A stretch of 64,000 nt of DNA from Teredinibacter franksiae (GTDB taxonomy: Bacteria > Pseudomonadota > Gammaproteobacteria > Pseudomonadales > Cellvibrionaceae). Of the stretch, positions 51,522-61,205 are shown piece after piece. Location of the stretch: NCBI RefSeq assembly GCF_014218805.1, contig NZ_JACJUV010000001.1, forward strand, positions 3,670,501 through 3,734,500. The letters run 5' to 3'. Both the position numbers and the translations under genes were made by a program. The notes beneath the pieces were generated by a model. The model made no database searches. It was not told the origin of the DNA and saw nothing but the letters and a program-made list of their open reading frames with translations. Numbering within the stretch: position 1 is the first letter of the stretch; every line of letters starts with the position of its first letter.

Positions 51522-53693
51522 ATGAACATTCCGCTCGAAAATAGCTGTTTCATTAATGATAAGTTCTACAAATTCATCAACGATGAAGTTTTACCCCTGC
51601 GTTCAATGAACGTAGCAAAGTTCTGGAATGGGCTCAATGATTTGGTCGACGAGCTGGCCCCCCTTAATCAACATTTGCTGCAAACGCGTAATGAGCTTCA
51701 GGCAAAAATTGACGGTTGGCACCGAGACACCAGTAACGAGGGATTTAGCCCTAAAAACTACCGTCAATTTCTATTGGATATTGGCTACTTAGTGGAGGAA
51801 GGTGAGGATTTTTCGGTAACAACTGACGATGTTGACGAAGAAATATCGGCCATTGCCGGACCGCAACTGGTTGTACCGCTAAAAAATGCACGTTTTGCGC
51901 TAAACGCGGCTAATGCTCGCTGGGGTAGCTTATACGATGCGCTCTACGGTACGGATGCGATTCCCCACAGCGAAGGATTAAAGCCCTGTAGCCGTTATAA
52001 CCCTGCGCGTGGCAACCATGTCATTCAATATGCGAAAGAATTTCTCGATGAGGTCTTCCCTTTGGCCTTAGGTTCGCATTTAGATGTCACCAGTTACATT
52101 GTGTATTACCAGCATTTACTGGCTTTTTTCCCCGATGGAAGTAAAACCGGGTTAAAAATGCCTCGTCAATTTGTCGCCCTTTGCGGACATAAAGATGACC
52201 CAGAATCGATTCTGCTCTGCAACAACGGCTTACACGTCGAGGTTCAGTTCGATCGCAACGGCAGCATTGGTTGCCATGACCTTGCGCACATTCAGGATGT
52301 TGTCGTTGAAGCTGCAGTAACCACCATTATGGATTGCGAAGACTCCGTAGCGGCGGTCGATGCCGAAGACAAAATTGAAATTTACCGTAACTGGCTTGGA
52401 TTGATGGCGGGCAGCTTGATGGCCTCGTTTGATAAGAATGGCGTGACCTATACTCGAAAATTAAATCGCGATAGATATTTCACCTGCCCAGACGGCGAGG
52501 AATATCGTGTGCCTGGGCGCGCACTGATGCTGAATCGAAATGTGGGCCATTTAATGGAAAGTGATTTACTGCAAACCCGTGATGGTCATTTTGTGCCAGA
52601 AGGCATTATTGATGCTGTGATTACAGCACTCATTGGTTCACTCGATTTGAATCGAGAAAACAGCGCAATCCGCAATAGCCGTAGTGGCAGTATCTATATC
52701 GTTAAACCCAAAATGCATGGCCCCGATGAGGTCGCGTTTACCTGTCGATTATTTGAGCGTGTGGAAGACTTGCTGGAGCTTGAACGCAACACCATCAAAT
52801 TGGGCATTATGGATGAAGAACGTCGCACAACGGTAAACCTAAAGGAATGTATTCGTGTAGCTAAAGCACGAGTGGCGTTTATTAATACCGGGTTTCTTGA
52901 TCGTACCGGTGATGAAATTCACACCAGTATGCAGGCCGGCCCGTTCTTACCCAAAGCGCGTATTAAAGATCAGCCGTGGATTAAAGCATACGAAAATTGG
53001 AACGTTGATATAGGCCTTGAATGTGGTTTGCCTGGGCATGCACAAATCGGTAAGGGTATGTGGCCCATGCCCGATGAAATGAATCAGATGATGATGGCGA
53101 AAATCGATCACCCTCTCGCCGGAGCGAATACGGCATGGGTACCTTCGCCAACAGCCGCTGTGTTACACGCACTACATTATCACAAAGTAAATGTGCATGA
53201 CGTTCAATCAGAGTTGCGTGATAGGCCACGAGCTAGCGTGGACGATATTCTAGAAATTCCGTTAATGCCCAGTTACACCAGCCTCAGTGCCGAGCAAATT
53301 GAGCAGGAACTGGAAAATAATATCCAAGGAATTCTTGGTTATGTTGTGCGTTGGGTGGAGTTGGGTGTTGGCTGTTCAAAAGTGCTAGACATTAACAATA
53401 TCGGCCTAATGGAAGACCGCGCGACCCTACGTATTTCCAGTCAGCATATCGCCAATTGGTTAATGCATAGTGTTTGTAGCGAACAGCAGGTACGCAATGT
53501 TATGCAGCGTATGGCTGCGGTAGTTGACAGTCAGAATGAAGGAATATCCGGGTACCGAAACATGGTGCCCGATACAGATCAGAGTCTTGCCTTTAAAAGC
53601 GCGCAAGACTTGATTTTTCTCGGCGCCAAACAACCCAACGGCTACACCGAACCGCTATTACATAGTTATCGCTTAAAGGCAAAGCAGCGATAG
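51522..53693 (+). CDS. glcB: Malate synthase G
   Basis: A 723-residue cytoplasmic enzyme that condenses glyoxylate with acetyl-CoA to malate. Starting at MNIPLENSCF (ATG 51522) the length equals the usual MSG length of about 723; a start at 51468 would add a hydrophobic leader, so it is rejected. Recognised by TTIMDCEDSVAAVDAEDK (about residue 270), LNRNVGHLMESD, GPFLPKARIKDQPWIKAYE, and RDRPRASVDDIL with the catalytic Arg/Asp region. Upstream of aceA by 90 bases, same strand, and divergent from the DUF3612 regulator: the glyoxylate shunt locus. Confidence 0.93.
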   Translation: MNIPLENSCFINDKFYKFINDEVLPLRSMNVAKFWNGLNDLVDELAPLNQHLLQTRNELQAKIDGWHRDTSNEGFSPKNYRQFLLDIGYLVEEGEDFSVTTDDVDEEISAIAGPQLVVPLKNARFALNAANARWGSLYDALYGTDAIPHSEGLKPCSRYNPARGNHVIQYAKEFLDEVFPLALGSHLDVTSYIVYYQHLLAFFPDGSKTGLKMPRQFVALCGHKDDPESILLCNNGLHVEVQFDRNGSIGCHDLAHIQDVVVEAAVTTIMDCEDSVAAVDAEDKIEIYRNWLGLMAGSLMASFDKNGVTYTRKLNRDRYFTCPDGEEYRVPGRALMLNRNVGHLMESDLLQTRDGHFVPEGIIDAVITALIGSLDLNRENSAIRNSRSGSIYIVKPKMHGPDEVAFTCRLFERVEDLLELERNTIKLGIMDEERRTTVNLKECIRVAKARVAFINTGFLDRTGDEIHTSMQAGPFLPKARIKDQPWIKAYENWNVDIGLECGLPGHAQIGKGMWPMPDEMNQMMMAKIDHPLAGANTAWVPSPTAAVLHALHYHKVNVHDVQSELRDRPRASVDDILEIPLMPSYTSLSAEQIEQELENNIQGILGYVVRWVELGVGCSKVLDINNIGLMEDRATLRISSQHIANWLMHSVCSEQQVRNVMQRMAAVVDSQNEGISGYRNMVPDTDQSLAFKSAQDLIFLGAKQPNGYTEPLLHSYRLKAKQR

Positions 53694-53783
53694 TGAGTTT
53701 CCCTTGAGTAATAGCTAAAACAGAACAGCATAAAACGTTGAGCCGGTAGAGCTTAATTAATTACGAATTTAGTTGAGGTAATT

Positions 53784-55382
53784 ATGAACAAGTATTCTTT
53801 TGAGTCAAAGCATGCATCCAAAGCCGTTTCGGGCCATAACCACACATGGGATGCAATTAACCCCGAGTCGGTAGCGCGTATGCGATTGCAAAACCGCTTC
53901 TCCACCGGTTTGGATATCGCTCGTTACACTGCAAAAATTATGCGCGACGATATGAAAGCTTACGATAAAAACCCCGAACGCTACACGCAATCGTTAGGTT
54001 GCTGGCACGGTTTTATTGGTCAGCAAAAAATGATCTCTATTAAAAAACACTTTGGTACAACCAAAGGTCGCTACCTTTATCTTTCGGGTTGGATGGTTGC
54101 CGCGATGCGCTCGGAATTTGGCCCTCTGCCGGATCAGTCCATGCATGAAAAAACGGCTGTGCCGGAACTCATTGAAGAGCTGTATACATTTTTGAAGCAA
54201 GCCGACGCTCGTGAGTTGCGGCAGCAGTTTAAAGATTTGGATGTGGCTCGTGCGGCTGGCGACAATGTGAAATCAAAGTATATTGAAAAATGTATTGATA
54301 ATTTTGAAACCCATATTGTGCCAATTATTGCCGATATCGATGCGGGGTTTGGTAACGAAGAGGCTACCTACCTATTGGCCAAAAAAATGATAGAAGCGGG
54401 TGCTTGCTGTATTCAAATTGAAAACCAAGTGTCGGACGCAAAGCAGTGCGGTCATCAAGACGGTAAAGTGACGGTTCCTCACGAAGATTTTCTGGCAAAA
54501 ATTAATGCGGTGCGCTACGCCTTTATGGAATTGGGCGTTGAGGATGGCGTAATTGTTGCGCGCACAGATTCGTTGGGCGCCGGCCTTACACAGAAAATAC
54601 CCGTGTCGCAGTCTGCGGGTGATTTGGCCGAGCAGTACAATAACTATATTGATGGTGAGCCTATTAGTACGTTGGATAACCTAAAGTCTGGTGAGCTGGT
54701 AATTGCACAGGCCGAGGGTAATATAAAAGTGGATCGTCTCGCCAATGGTTTAATCCGCTTCAAACCCAATACCGGTGAAGACCGCGTAGTACTGGACTGT
54801 ATTACGTCATTGCAACATGGTGCGGACCTTTTATGGATTGAAACTGAAAAACCCCATGTAGGGCAAATTGCAAGTATGGTTAATCGTATTCGAAAAATCA
54901 TTCCCAATGCAAAGCTGGTGTACAACAACAGCCCGTCATTTAACTGGACACTGAGTTTTCGACAACAGGTGTTCGACACTTGGCAGGAGCGAGGCAGCGA
55001 TATGTCGGCCTACCAACGCGATAATTTGATGAGTGTGCAGTACGACGGTAGCGATTTAGCCCAAGCTGCAGATGATAAAATTAGAGCCTTCCAGAAAGAT
55101 GCGGCAAAGCAGGCTGGAATTTTCCATCACCTGATTACGTTGCCCACTTACCATACGGCTGCGTTGTCCACGGACAATCTTGCCAAAGATTACTTCGGCG
55201 ACGAGGGAATGCTGGCTTATGTGAAAAATGTGCAGCGTAAAGAGATTCGGGAAAGCCTAGCCTGTGTTAAGCACCAGGATATGGCTGGCTCCAATATTGG
55301 TGATGATCACAAAGAGTATTTTTCCGGTGGCCAGGCGCTAAAGGCCTCCGGGGACAGCAATACAATGAATCAGTTTTCCTGA
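53784..55382 (+). CDS. aceA: Isocitrate lyase (long form)
   Basis: A 532-residue enzyme that splits isocitrate into glyoxylate and succinate. Core signatures: a mobile-loop motif AKQCGHQDGK (catalytic Cys within QCGHQ), DIDAGFGNEEATYLLAKKMIEAGACCIQIENQV for metal and substrate binding, and VIVARTDSLGA. The usual KKCGH loop has Gln for the second Lys (KQCGH), as in the longer gammaproteobacterial class of about 530 residues, compared with about 430 in E. coli AceA. It follows glcB; both serve growth on acetate or fatty acids. Confidence 0.93.
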   Translation: MNKYSFESKHASKAVSGHNHTWDAINPESVARMRLQNRFSTGLDIARYTAKIMRDDMKAYDKNPERYTQSLGCWHGFIGQQKMISIKKHFGTTKGRYLYLSGWMVAAMRSEFGPLPDQSMHEKTAVPELIEELYTFLKQADARELRQQFKDLDVARAAGDNVKSKYIEKCIDNFETHIVPIIADIDAGFGNEEATYLLAKKMIEAGACCIQIENQVSDAKQCGHQDGKVTVPHEDFLAKINAVRYAFMELGVEDGVIVARTDSLGAGLTQKIPVSQSAGDLAEQYNNYIDGEPISTLDNLKSGELVIAQAEGNIKVDRLANGLIRFKPNTGEDRVVLDCITSLQHGADLLWIETEKPHVGQIASMVNRIRKIIPNAKLVYNNSPSFNWTLSFRQQVFDTWQERGSDMSAYQRDNLMSVQYDGSDLAQAADDKIRAFQKDAAKQAGIFHHLITLPTYHTAALSTDNLAKDYFGDEGMLAYVKNVQRKEIRESLACVKHQDMAGSNIGDDHKEYFSGGQALKASGDSNTMNQFS

Positions 55383-55403
55383 GGGTTGAATGTTGGGGGT
55401 TAA

Positions 55404-55657
55404 AAGCACCTCTATTGATTGCTTTTGGCCTCTGGCTTTGGGTGCTGTTCGTACGCAGTAAAAATTGATAGGCATTTGGGTTGTCTAGCGGAAAATGTTA
55501 ATGCCTTGCATGAATCGCACACAAAGCTACGAAGGCTGGCAAACCTTATTGCAGGGTATTCTGCTTGGAAAGGCAGCCAGCCTTCCGCCGCACAGTCCGC
55601 CTTACTCTAAGGCGTGCTAGTTCGCGCAAAGGCCAAAATCAGGTAATAGAGATGCCC
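55404..55657 (-). repeat. Dispersed MITE-like element, copy E (reverse orientation)
   Basis: On the minus strand it runs GGGCATCTCTATTACC ... AGAGGTGCTT and matches copy B along nearly its whole length: AACGGAAGGC-type core hairpin (GCGGAAGGCTGGCTGCCTTTCC), GTTTGCCAGCC, GCGATTCATGC, and the right arm AAAGCCAGAGGCCAAAAGCAA. It lies 22 bases after the aceA stop. TAAA occurs directly on both sides (55401-55404 and 55658-55661), a possible target-site duplication. Confidence 0.85.
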
Positions 55658-55658
55658 T

Positions 55659-55691
55659 AAAGCAAGGGCGATGAACATCGCTCCTTGCTTT
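55659..55691. terminator. Hairpin between aceA/repeat E and metE
   Basis: AAAGCAAGG-GCGATG, loop AA, CATCGC-T-CCTTGCTTT: 15 paired bases with one bulge. It touches the right edge of repeat E and lies 21 bases beyond the metE stop. A short T/A tail on each side makes a bidirectional terminator plausible. Confidence 0.6.
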
Positions 55692-55711
55692 ACCGCTATC
55701 GTTGCTGAGTG

Positions 55712-58027
55712 TTAGGCGCTTACCATTGATGCTGGTTTTAGTTCTGCGGTTTGACCCGCGTGCTTTTTTCGCAGCTCTTTTGCCGCGCTCACCATGTTTG
55801 TGAGTGCAGGCATTACGTCTTCCCATTGGCGGGTTTTTAAGCCGCAGTCTGGGTTTATCCACAATTGCTTTTCCGGAAGGTGCGCGGCAGCATTACGGAT
55901 GATTTTTACCATGTCGTTTACGTTCGGCGTGTTTGGCGAATGAATATCATAAACGCCCGGACCGATAGCATTGGGGTAGTGAAAAAAATTAAATGCATCG
56001 AGTAGTTCGCCGTTTGAACGTGATGTTTCTATGGTGATAACATCAGCATCCATTGCTGCAATGGCTTCGATAATGTCGTTAAAATTGGAATAGCACATGT
56101 GTGTGTGAATTTGAGTAGAATCTTGTACGCCGTTTGCACACAAACGAAAAGAGTCTACGGCCCATTCAAGGTATTGTTGCCATTCCGATTGCCGCAAGGG
56201 AAGACCTTCACGTAATGCGGCTTCGTCTATTTGAATAATCTTTACGCCCGCGTCTTCCAGGTCCAGCGTCTCTTCGCGTATTGCCAGTGCCAGTTGGTAG
56301 CAAGTGAGCTCCCGATCTTGGTCATCGCGAACAAACGACCAGTTCAAAAGGGTTACAGGTCCGGTGAGCATGCCCTTAACGGGTTTTTGTGTAAGTGATT
56401 GTGCGTAGGTTGTGCAATCCACCGTCATCGCCTTGGGCCGGTGAATATCGCCAAATATTATCGGCGGTTTTACGCAGCGGGAACCGTAAGATTGTACCCA
56501 GCCGTAGCGGCTGAAAACGTAGCCTTCCAACTGTTCTCCAAAGTATTCGACCATGTCGTTGCGTTCAGCTTCGCCGTGCACTAGCACATCGAGTTCCAAT
56601 TCTTCCTGCTTACGAATGCAGTAGTGTATTTCAGTTTGAATATTTTTTTGGTAAGTGTCGCTGTCGATTGCGCCACTTTTAAATTGCGCTCGTAACTGGC
56701 GAATGGATTTTGTTTGCGGAAATGAACCTATCGTGGTTGTGGGGAATGCGGGCAAAGGCAAATGTTGAGATTGTAACAGTGAGCGTTCTCGAAAAGGGCT
56801 TTGCCTTTGGCTTTGGGCTGCAGAAATGTTCTGTACTTTATTGCGCACCGCGAGGTTATGTACACGCGGTGATTGGCGTCGGCTTTGCTGTGCTTGATGG
56901 TTTGCGCTTAACGCTTGTGCAATCGATTCTCTGCCACTATTAATGGCGGTTTTCAGCAGGGTTAGCTCCGTGATTTTTTGTACCGCAAAGGCCACCCAGG
57001 TTTGAATCTCGGGTTCGAATTCCTGTTCTGTTGTGAGGTCGACAGGTACATGCAGTAGTGAGCAGGAGGGCGCCAGCCACAATCTATTCTGTAATCGTTC
57101 TGCAATGGGCTCAAGCCAGTCGAGTGTTTTTGTCAGGTCTGTTTTCCATATGTTGCGACCGTCAATTACGCCCAGCGATAAAACTTTGTGCGCCGGTAGC
57201 CAGTCAATCACTTTATTCACTTCGGCACGCGCGCGTGTTGCATCTAGGTGTAGACCTGCGCAAGGAAGGTTGCAGGCCAATTGTAGATTGTCTTCCAAGG
57301 TACCAAAGTAAGTCGTGAGTAGAATCTTAAGTGGTGAGTTTTTAAGTGAGTGATAGGCTTTTTCTAGCGCATGTTTCCATGGAGCTGATAACTCGGTAAC
57401 TAAAATAGGTTCGTCGATTTGCAGCCACTCAACACCGCTTTTTTTCAAAGCATCTAAGAGTTGGTTATACACCACCAGTAGGGGTTCGAGTAAATCCAAG
57501 GGTTGAGTGTTATCTTTAGTTTTACTTAACCACAAATAGGTCACGGGCCCAATCAAAACGGGCTTGGCGTTAACGCCACTGGTTTGGGCTTCGGCAATTT
57601 CAGCGAGCAAACGCTTTGGTTGAAGTTGGAAGCGCGTCTGTGCGGAAATTTCCGGCACAATGTAGTGATAATTGGTATCGAACCACTTGGTTAATTCGCC
57701 TGCCTGTGTGCACTGACATTGGTTGGAGGATCGTCCTCGCGCTAATTGAAAGTACTTGTCTAGCTCCGGCGCCTGGGAATAGGCAACCCGTTCTGGCACG
57801 TGCCCCAGTAAAAAACTCATGTCTAGCACTTGATCGTAGAGTGAAAAATCGCCTACCGGTACCCAGTCGATCGCCTCTTGATGCTGCCAGTTTTGTTGTC
57901 GAATGGCCGCCGCGTGTTGTTGCAGGTTTTCGGCACTCGCGTCGCCTTTCCAGTATTTTTCTAGTGCGAACTTTAGCTCGCGATGTTTTCCTATTCTGGG
58001 AAAACCTAAGTTGTGTGTAATTGCCAT
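55712..58027 (-). CDS. metE: Cobalamin-independent methionine synthase
   Basis: A 771-residue enzyme transferring the methyl group of 5-methyl-THF-triglutamate to homocysteine. N-terminal half begins [19 protein letters not shown]; the C-terminal zinc domain has [24 protein letters not shown] and [12 protein letters not shown], holding the His, Cys, Glu and second Cys zinc ligands. An inter-domain Ser/Gln/Arg-rich insert (about residues 365-415) is a little longer and more polar than usual. Divergent from metR, with direct repeats in the intervening promoter. Confidence 0.95.
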   Translation of the reverse strand: MAITHNLGFPRIGKHRELKFALEKYWKGDASAENLQQHAAAIRQQNWQHQEAIDWVPVGDFSLYDQVLDMSFLLGHVPERVAYSQAPELDKYFQLARGRSSNQCQCTQAGELTKWFDTNYHYIVPEISAQTRFQLQPKRLLAEIAEAQTSGVNAKPVLIGPVTYLWLSKTKDNTQPLDLLEPLLVVYNQLLDALKKSGVEWLQIDEPILVTELSAPWKHALEKAYHSLKNSPLKILLTTYFGTLEDNLQLACNLPCAGLHLDATRARAEVNKVIDWLPAHKVLSLGVIDGRNIWKTDLTKTLDWLEPIAERLQNRLWLAPSCSLLHVPVDLTTEQEFEPEIQTWVAFAVQKITELTLLKTAINSGRESIAQALSANHQAQQSRRQSPRVHNLAVRNKVQNISAAQSQRQSPFRERSLLQSQHLPLPAFPTTTIGSFPQTKSIRQLRAQFKSGAIDSDTYQKNIQTEIHYCIRKQEELELDVLVHGEAERNDMVEYFGEQLEGYVFSRYGWVQSYGSRCVKPPIIFGDIHRPKAMTVDCTTYAQSLTQKPVKGMLTGPVTLLNWSFVRDDQDRELTCYQLALAIREETLDLEDAGVKIIQIDEAALREGLPLRQSEWQQYLEWAVDSFRLCANGVQDSTQIHTHMCYSNFNDIIEAIAAMDADVITIETSRSNGELLDAFNFFHYPNAIGPGVYDIHSPNTPNVNDMVKIIRNAAAHLPEKQLWINPDCGLKTRQWEDVMPALTNMVSAAKELRKKHAGQTAELKPASMVSA

Positions 58028-58078
58028 AGTGAACTCGAGGGGTTTCGGGTTTAAGTGGCGATGAGGTTAAGGCAAATA

Positions 58079-58131
58079 ATTCATGAGGAATAATGGTAAT
58101 ATTTCAGTCAATCATTAAAATTATTCATGAG
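58079..58131. promoter_or_regulatory. Putative MetR sites in the metE/metR intergenic region
   Basis: ATTCATGAG appears twice, at 58079-58087 and 58123-58131, 44 bases apart (about four helical turns), between divergent metE and metR. The spacing on one helix face suits a LysR-type tetramer. The usual MetR consensus TGAA-N5-TTCA is not matched exactly, so this is tentative. Confidence 0.5.
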
Positions 58132-58136
58132 TTGCT

Positions 58137-59021
58137 ATGATCGAACGTATTCACCTCACGGTACTAAGGGAAATTGAGCTGCAGGGCTCGCTCACGGCGG
58201 CGGCCGGCAAACTACACCTTACGCAATCGGCCCTAAGCCATACCATGAAAAAATTTGAGGCACAGGTAGGTACTCGTTTGTGGACGAAAGAGGGCCGTAA
58301 TCTCCAACTTACCGAGGCTGGGCGCTACTTACTCAAAGAGGCAAAAAGGTTGTTACCACAATTGGAACGGTTAGATGACGCCCTCGGTCAGTTCGCAAAA
58401 GGGGAGCGGGGCAGTTTGCGTATTGGTATGGAGTGCCATCCTTGTTACCAGTGGTTACTGACAATCGTAGGTGAGTTTCTAGCGGTATCTCCAGGTGTGG
58501 AAGTGGACGTGAAACAGCGTTTTCAGTTTGGTGGTATGGCGGCACTGTTCAATCATGAGATCGATTTATTGGTCACGCCCGACCCGTTGCAGCGTAAAGG
58601 TATATGTTTTACACCCGTGTTTGATTATGAGCAGGTGCTGGTGGTGAGCCGCAATCACGCACTGGCTGGGCACACCTACGTGCAGCCAGAAGATTTAAGT
58701 GACCAGTGTTTGTATACCTATCCGGTTGAGATAGAGCGGCTGGATATCTACAGGTTATTTCTTCAGCCCGAAAACTGTGTGCCAGCGCGCCGTAAAACCG
58801 TTGAAGCAACGGAAATTATGCTGCAACTTGTCTCGGCCGGTCGTGGGGTTGCCTGTTTGCCGCGCTGGTTAGTTGAGCAATTTGCCGGGCAGTTTGCGGT
58901 AGTTCCGATATCGCTGGGTTGTGCTGGCGTGTCTAAGCAGATCCATCTGGGGATGCGTGCTAGTGAAAATGAAAGCTCCCACGCGGTGGGGCTATTACGA
59001 TTGGCGCTTGCACGTACATAA
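58137..59021 (+). CDS. metR: LysR-type regulator MetR
   Basis: A 294-residue activator of methionine genes that responds to homocysteine. The N-terminal HTH is MIERIHLTVLREIELQGSLTAAAGKLHLTQSALSHTMKKFEAQVG, and the effector domain begins RIGMECHPCYQWLLTIVGEFL, the characteristic MetR ECHPCY segment. The gene is divergent from metE with a 109-base gap, the standard metE-metR arrangement. Start is ATG 58137. Confidence 0.93.
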   Translation: MIERIHLTVLREIELQGSLTAAAGKLHLTQSALSHTMKKFEAQVGTRLWTKEGRNLQLTEAGRYLLKEAKRLLPQLERLDDALGQFAKGERGSLRIGMECHPCYQWLLTIVGEFLAVSPGVEVDVKQRFQFGGMAALFNHEIDLLVTPDPLQRKGICFTPVFDYEQVLVVSRNHALAGHTYVQPEDLSDQCLYTYPVEIERLDIYRLFLQPENCVPARRKTVEATEIMLQLVSAGRGVACLPRWLVEQFAGQFAVVPISLGCAGVSKQIHLGMRASENESSHAVGLLRLALART

Positions 59022-59147
59022 GCTTTGCCCGCAAAGCTGGGGGCCACTAAAGCACTATGTTTGATATGGTTCAAACTGACTTCAAGCACAGCATGTAGTA
59101 TTTTATTGTTATATAATTCACAACATATAGGGTTTGAGGTAGGTGTT

Positions 59148-59360
59148 ATGCCGCATCACGAGATTTTGCCGTGCCCTCGCTGCCAGGCCTCCTTCGAGTG
59201 CAAAATGGGTTCAATTACTCTGTGCCATTGCAGCAGTGTTGAGCTGAGTAGGCAGCAGCGTGAAATTATCGCGCAGCAATGGGATAGTTGCTTGTGTCAC
59301 CAGTGTCTGGTCGAAATTGTCACTCAAACGACGCTTAAGCCAATACTTTCCTCCTCCTGA
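59148..59360 (+). CDS. Cysteine-rich CWC-type small protein
   Basis: A 70-residue protein with nine Cys that likely bind metal: CPRCQASFEC (residues 9-18), LCHCSSVELS and SCLCHQCL. The order CPxC, FxC, xCxC, CLCxxCL matches the cysteine-rich CWC family (PF14375). The family usually reads CWC where this has CHC. ATG 59148 is chosen because it starts right before the Cys motifs and follows GAGGTAGG; the longer frame from 59025 adds a chain that does not look like part of the family. Function unknown. Confidence 0.8.
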   Translation: MPHHEILPCPRCQASFECKMGSITLCHCSSVELSRQQREIIAQQWDSCLCHQCLVEIVTQTTLKPILSSS

Positions 59361-59430
59361 ACTCGCGTGATTACGGAGTAGGATCGTTGCTAAAACGTCA
59401 ACTTTTTGCTTGCTGCTGTTGATTTTTTTC

Positions 59431-59682
59431 GACACGGCGATTCAGTGGCTTTAAGCTTCTACGCGGCCTGGAAAGCTTAGTGTAGGGTCGCGCAAGGCGA
59501 GCTGCTTTCCCAAGCCGATCTGCGCCGTATAAGTCTTGCCAGACTCCGCGCTTCGGGGCTTTACATGCGATTCAAGAACAGTGCCTAAATTTATCGCCAG
59601 ACCACCGGTGTGCCTGTAAATTTCCCCCTGCACATGAATCGCATGCAAAGCCAGAGGCCAAAACACATTAATAGCGGTGTCC
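59431..59682 (+). repeat. Dispersed MITE-like element, copy C
   Basis: A 252-base copy in the same orientation as B: left end GACACGGCGATTCAGTGG then TTAAGCTTCTACGCGGCCTGG; central GAGCTGCTTTCCCAAGC; right end GCAAAGCCAGAGGCCAAAAC and ATTAATAGCGGTGTCC. It lies 70 bases after the CWC gene and 320 before ackA. Confidence 0.82.
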
Positions 59683-60002
59683 TTTATCCTTTGGGTGCTT
59701 TTGTTGGGTGACTTCTGTCTATACTTGGGCCTGCGTTCATGGGATTTTCTACTGAAAGGGAATGCTTGGCTTGCCTGAATAGCTTGCGCAGTTCAGGGGG
59801 GGGAGAGCACCTTTCGTGTCTATGTCTTCTATCGTGAGCGTTGAAAAAGTAACATCATTACCATTTATCTTTTTGTATATTCGATAAATTTGATGAATTG
59901 TCAAGCCAAATCAAAAACTGGCCTGACAATCTCGTTTACTATAGGCTCCGCCAGGGCCTCTAAGGCCCTTTTTATCTGATATAGGTGCGAGCGAAACGAA
60001 AT
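59683..60002. promoter_or_regulatory. ackA-pta leader with an operator-like inverted repeat and a terminator-like hairpin
   Basis: TTGTCAAGCCA (59898-59908) and TGGCCTGACAA (59919-59929) pair at 10 of 11 positions around an A-rich 10-base spacer, a regulator-binding-type dyad. Downstream, AGGGCCT-CTA-AGGCCCT (59953-59969) is a 7-bp GC-rich hairpin followed by TTTTA, so it reads like an intrinsic terminator that would lie in the 5' leader of ackA, 30 bases before the start. This suggests attenuation or the end of a short transcript. Confidence 0.55.
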
Positions 60003-61205
60003 ATGCAGCATGTTCTTGTTTTTAACAGTGGAAGTTCGTCTTTCAAGTTTTCTCTTTTTTCGACTGAATCTGAAGCGCCACTGCTTACCGGGATAGCCGA
60101 AAAGTTGGGTACCTCTGAGGCTTTTATGAGCCTAAAAGCCGTCGATGGGCGAAAGGAGCAATTAGATATACACCGTGATCACGAGGCGGCGATTCAAACC
60201 TTGGTGGAAAAGTTGCCGGCCTATGATTTAAGTTTTGATGATGTTGCCGTAGTGGGTCACCGGGTTGTACACGGGGGCGAAACCTTTTCGGCATCGGTTA
60301 AAATAGACGACAAGGTGCTTGCAGACATTCGCTCTTGCTCTGCGCTGGCGCCTCTTCATAACCCAGCGAATGTACTGGGTATTGAGTTGGTGAAAGAGCT
60401 TTACCCAGAATTACCACAGGTCGCTGTTTTTGACACAGCTTTCCATCAAACACTTCCGAGCAAGGCCTTTTTGTACCCCATTCCCTACAAGCTCTATAAA
60501 GAGCAGGGTATTCGTCGATACGGTTTTCATGGCACCAGCCATCGCTACGTTGCTGAAACCGCTATCGAGCAATTGAAACTTAGCGAAGATGACAGCCAAA
60601 TTCTGGTGGCACACCTCGGTAATGGTTGTAGTGCTACGGCGGTGGTTAACGGTAAAAGTGTTGATACCACCATGGGTCTTACCCCGTTAGAAGGGCTGGT
60701 GATGGGAACCCGTTCTGGGGATGTTGATCCGAGCCTTCACCAATATTTACAGGACACGCTCGGTTGGTCGTTAAGCCGTATTACCGATGTACTAAACAGA
60801 GAATCGGGTTTGCTGGGTTTATCTGAAGTCAGTAATGACATGCGAACCCTTGTTGCCGCAGCAGAGTCGGGGAGTGAAGGCGCTATTATTGCGATAGATG
60901 TATTTTGCTTCCGCCTGGCACGCCATTTGGCGGCGCTTACGGCGTCCCTCTCTCGTGTGGATGCGTTGATATTTACCGGGGGAATTGGCGAGAACAGCCC
61001 AGGTATTCGAGCGCGGGTATTAGAGCAACTGGTTATTTTTGGTTTCCGCGTGGATGTTTCCAGTAACGATATTCATGGTCGCGAAGCCGGTGGTGTTATC
61101 ACCGAGGCCGGCAGTACGGTCGCAATGGTTATTCAAACAAATGAAGAAGCGATGATCGCGCGAGATGCGCTCAGTCTATTAAATGGGAAGGAGGTCGCTC
61201 AATAA
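60003..61205 (+). CDS. ackA: Acetate kinase
   Basis: A 400-residue enzyme making acetyl phosphate/ATP from acetate. Begins MQHVLVFNSGSSSFKFSL (the NSGSSS phosphate loop); VVGHRVVHGGE, FDTAFHQTLP, RRYGFHGTSHRYV and VAHLGNGCSATAV are all present, with FTGGIGENSPGIRARVLE near the end. Start 60003 is set at the first ATG before the NSGSSS loop; an upstream GTG (59985) is possible. Overlaps pta: the stop TAA shares its last base with the pta ATG. Regulated probably through the leader upstream. Confidence 0.93.
   Translation: MQHVLVFNSGSSSFKFSLFSTESEAPLLTGIAEKLGTSEAFMSLKAVDGRKEQLDIHRDHEAAIQTLVEKLPAYDLSFDDVAVVGHRVVHGGETFSASVKIDDKVLADIRSCSALAPLHNPANVLGIELVKELYPELPQVAVFDTAFHQTLPSKAFLYPIPYKLYKEQGIRRYGFHGTSHRYVAETAIEQLKLSEDDSQILVAHLGNGCSATAVVNGKSVDTTMGLTPLEGLVMGTRSGDVDPSLHQYLQDTLGWSLSRITDVLNRESGLLGLSEVSNDMRTLVAAAESGSEGAIIAIDVFCFRLARHLAALTASLSRVDALIFTGGIGENSPGIRARVLEQLVIFGFRVDVSSNDIHGREAGGVITEAGSTVAMVIQTNEEAMIARDALSLLNGKEVAQ

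Noticed and set aside
57010-57022. GGTTCGAATTCC, tRNA T-arm-like sequence
   Set aside because: It lies inside the metE coding sequence and has no cloverleaf around it.
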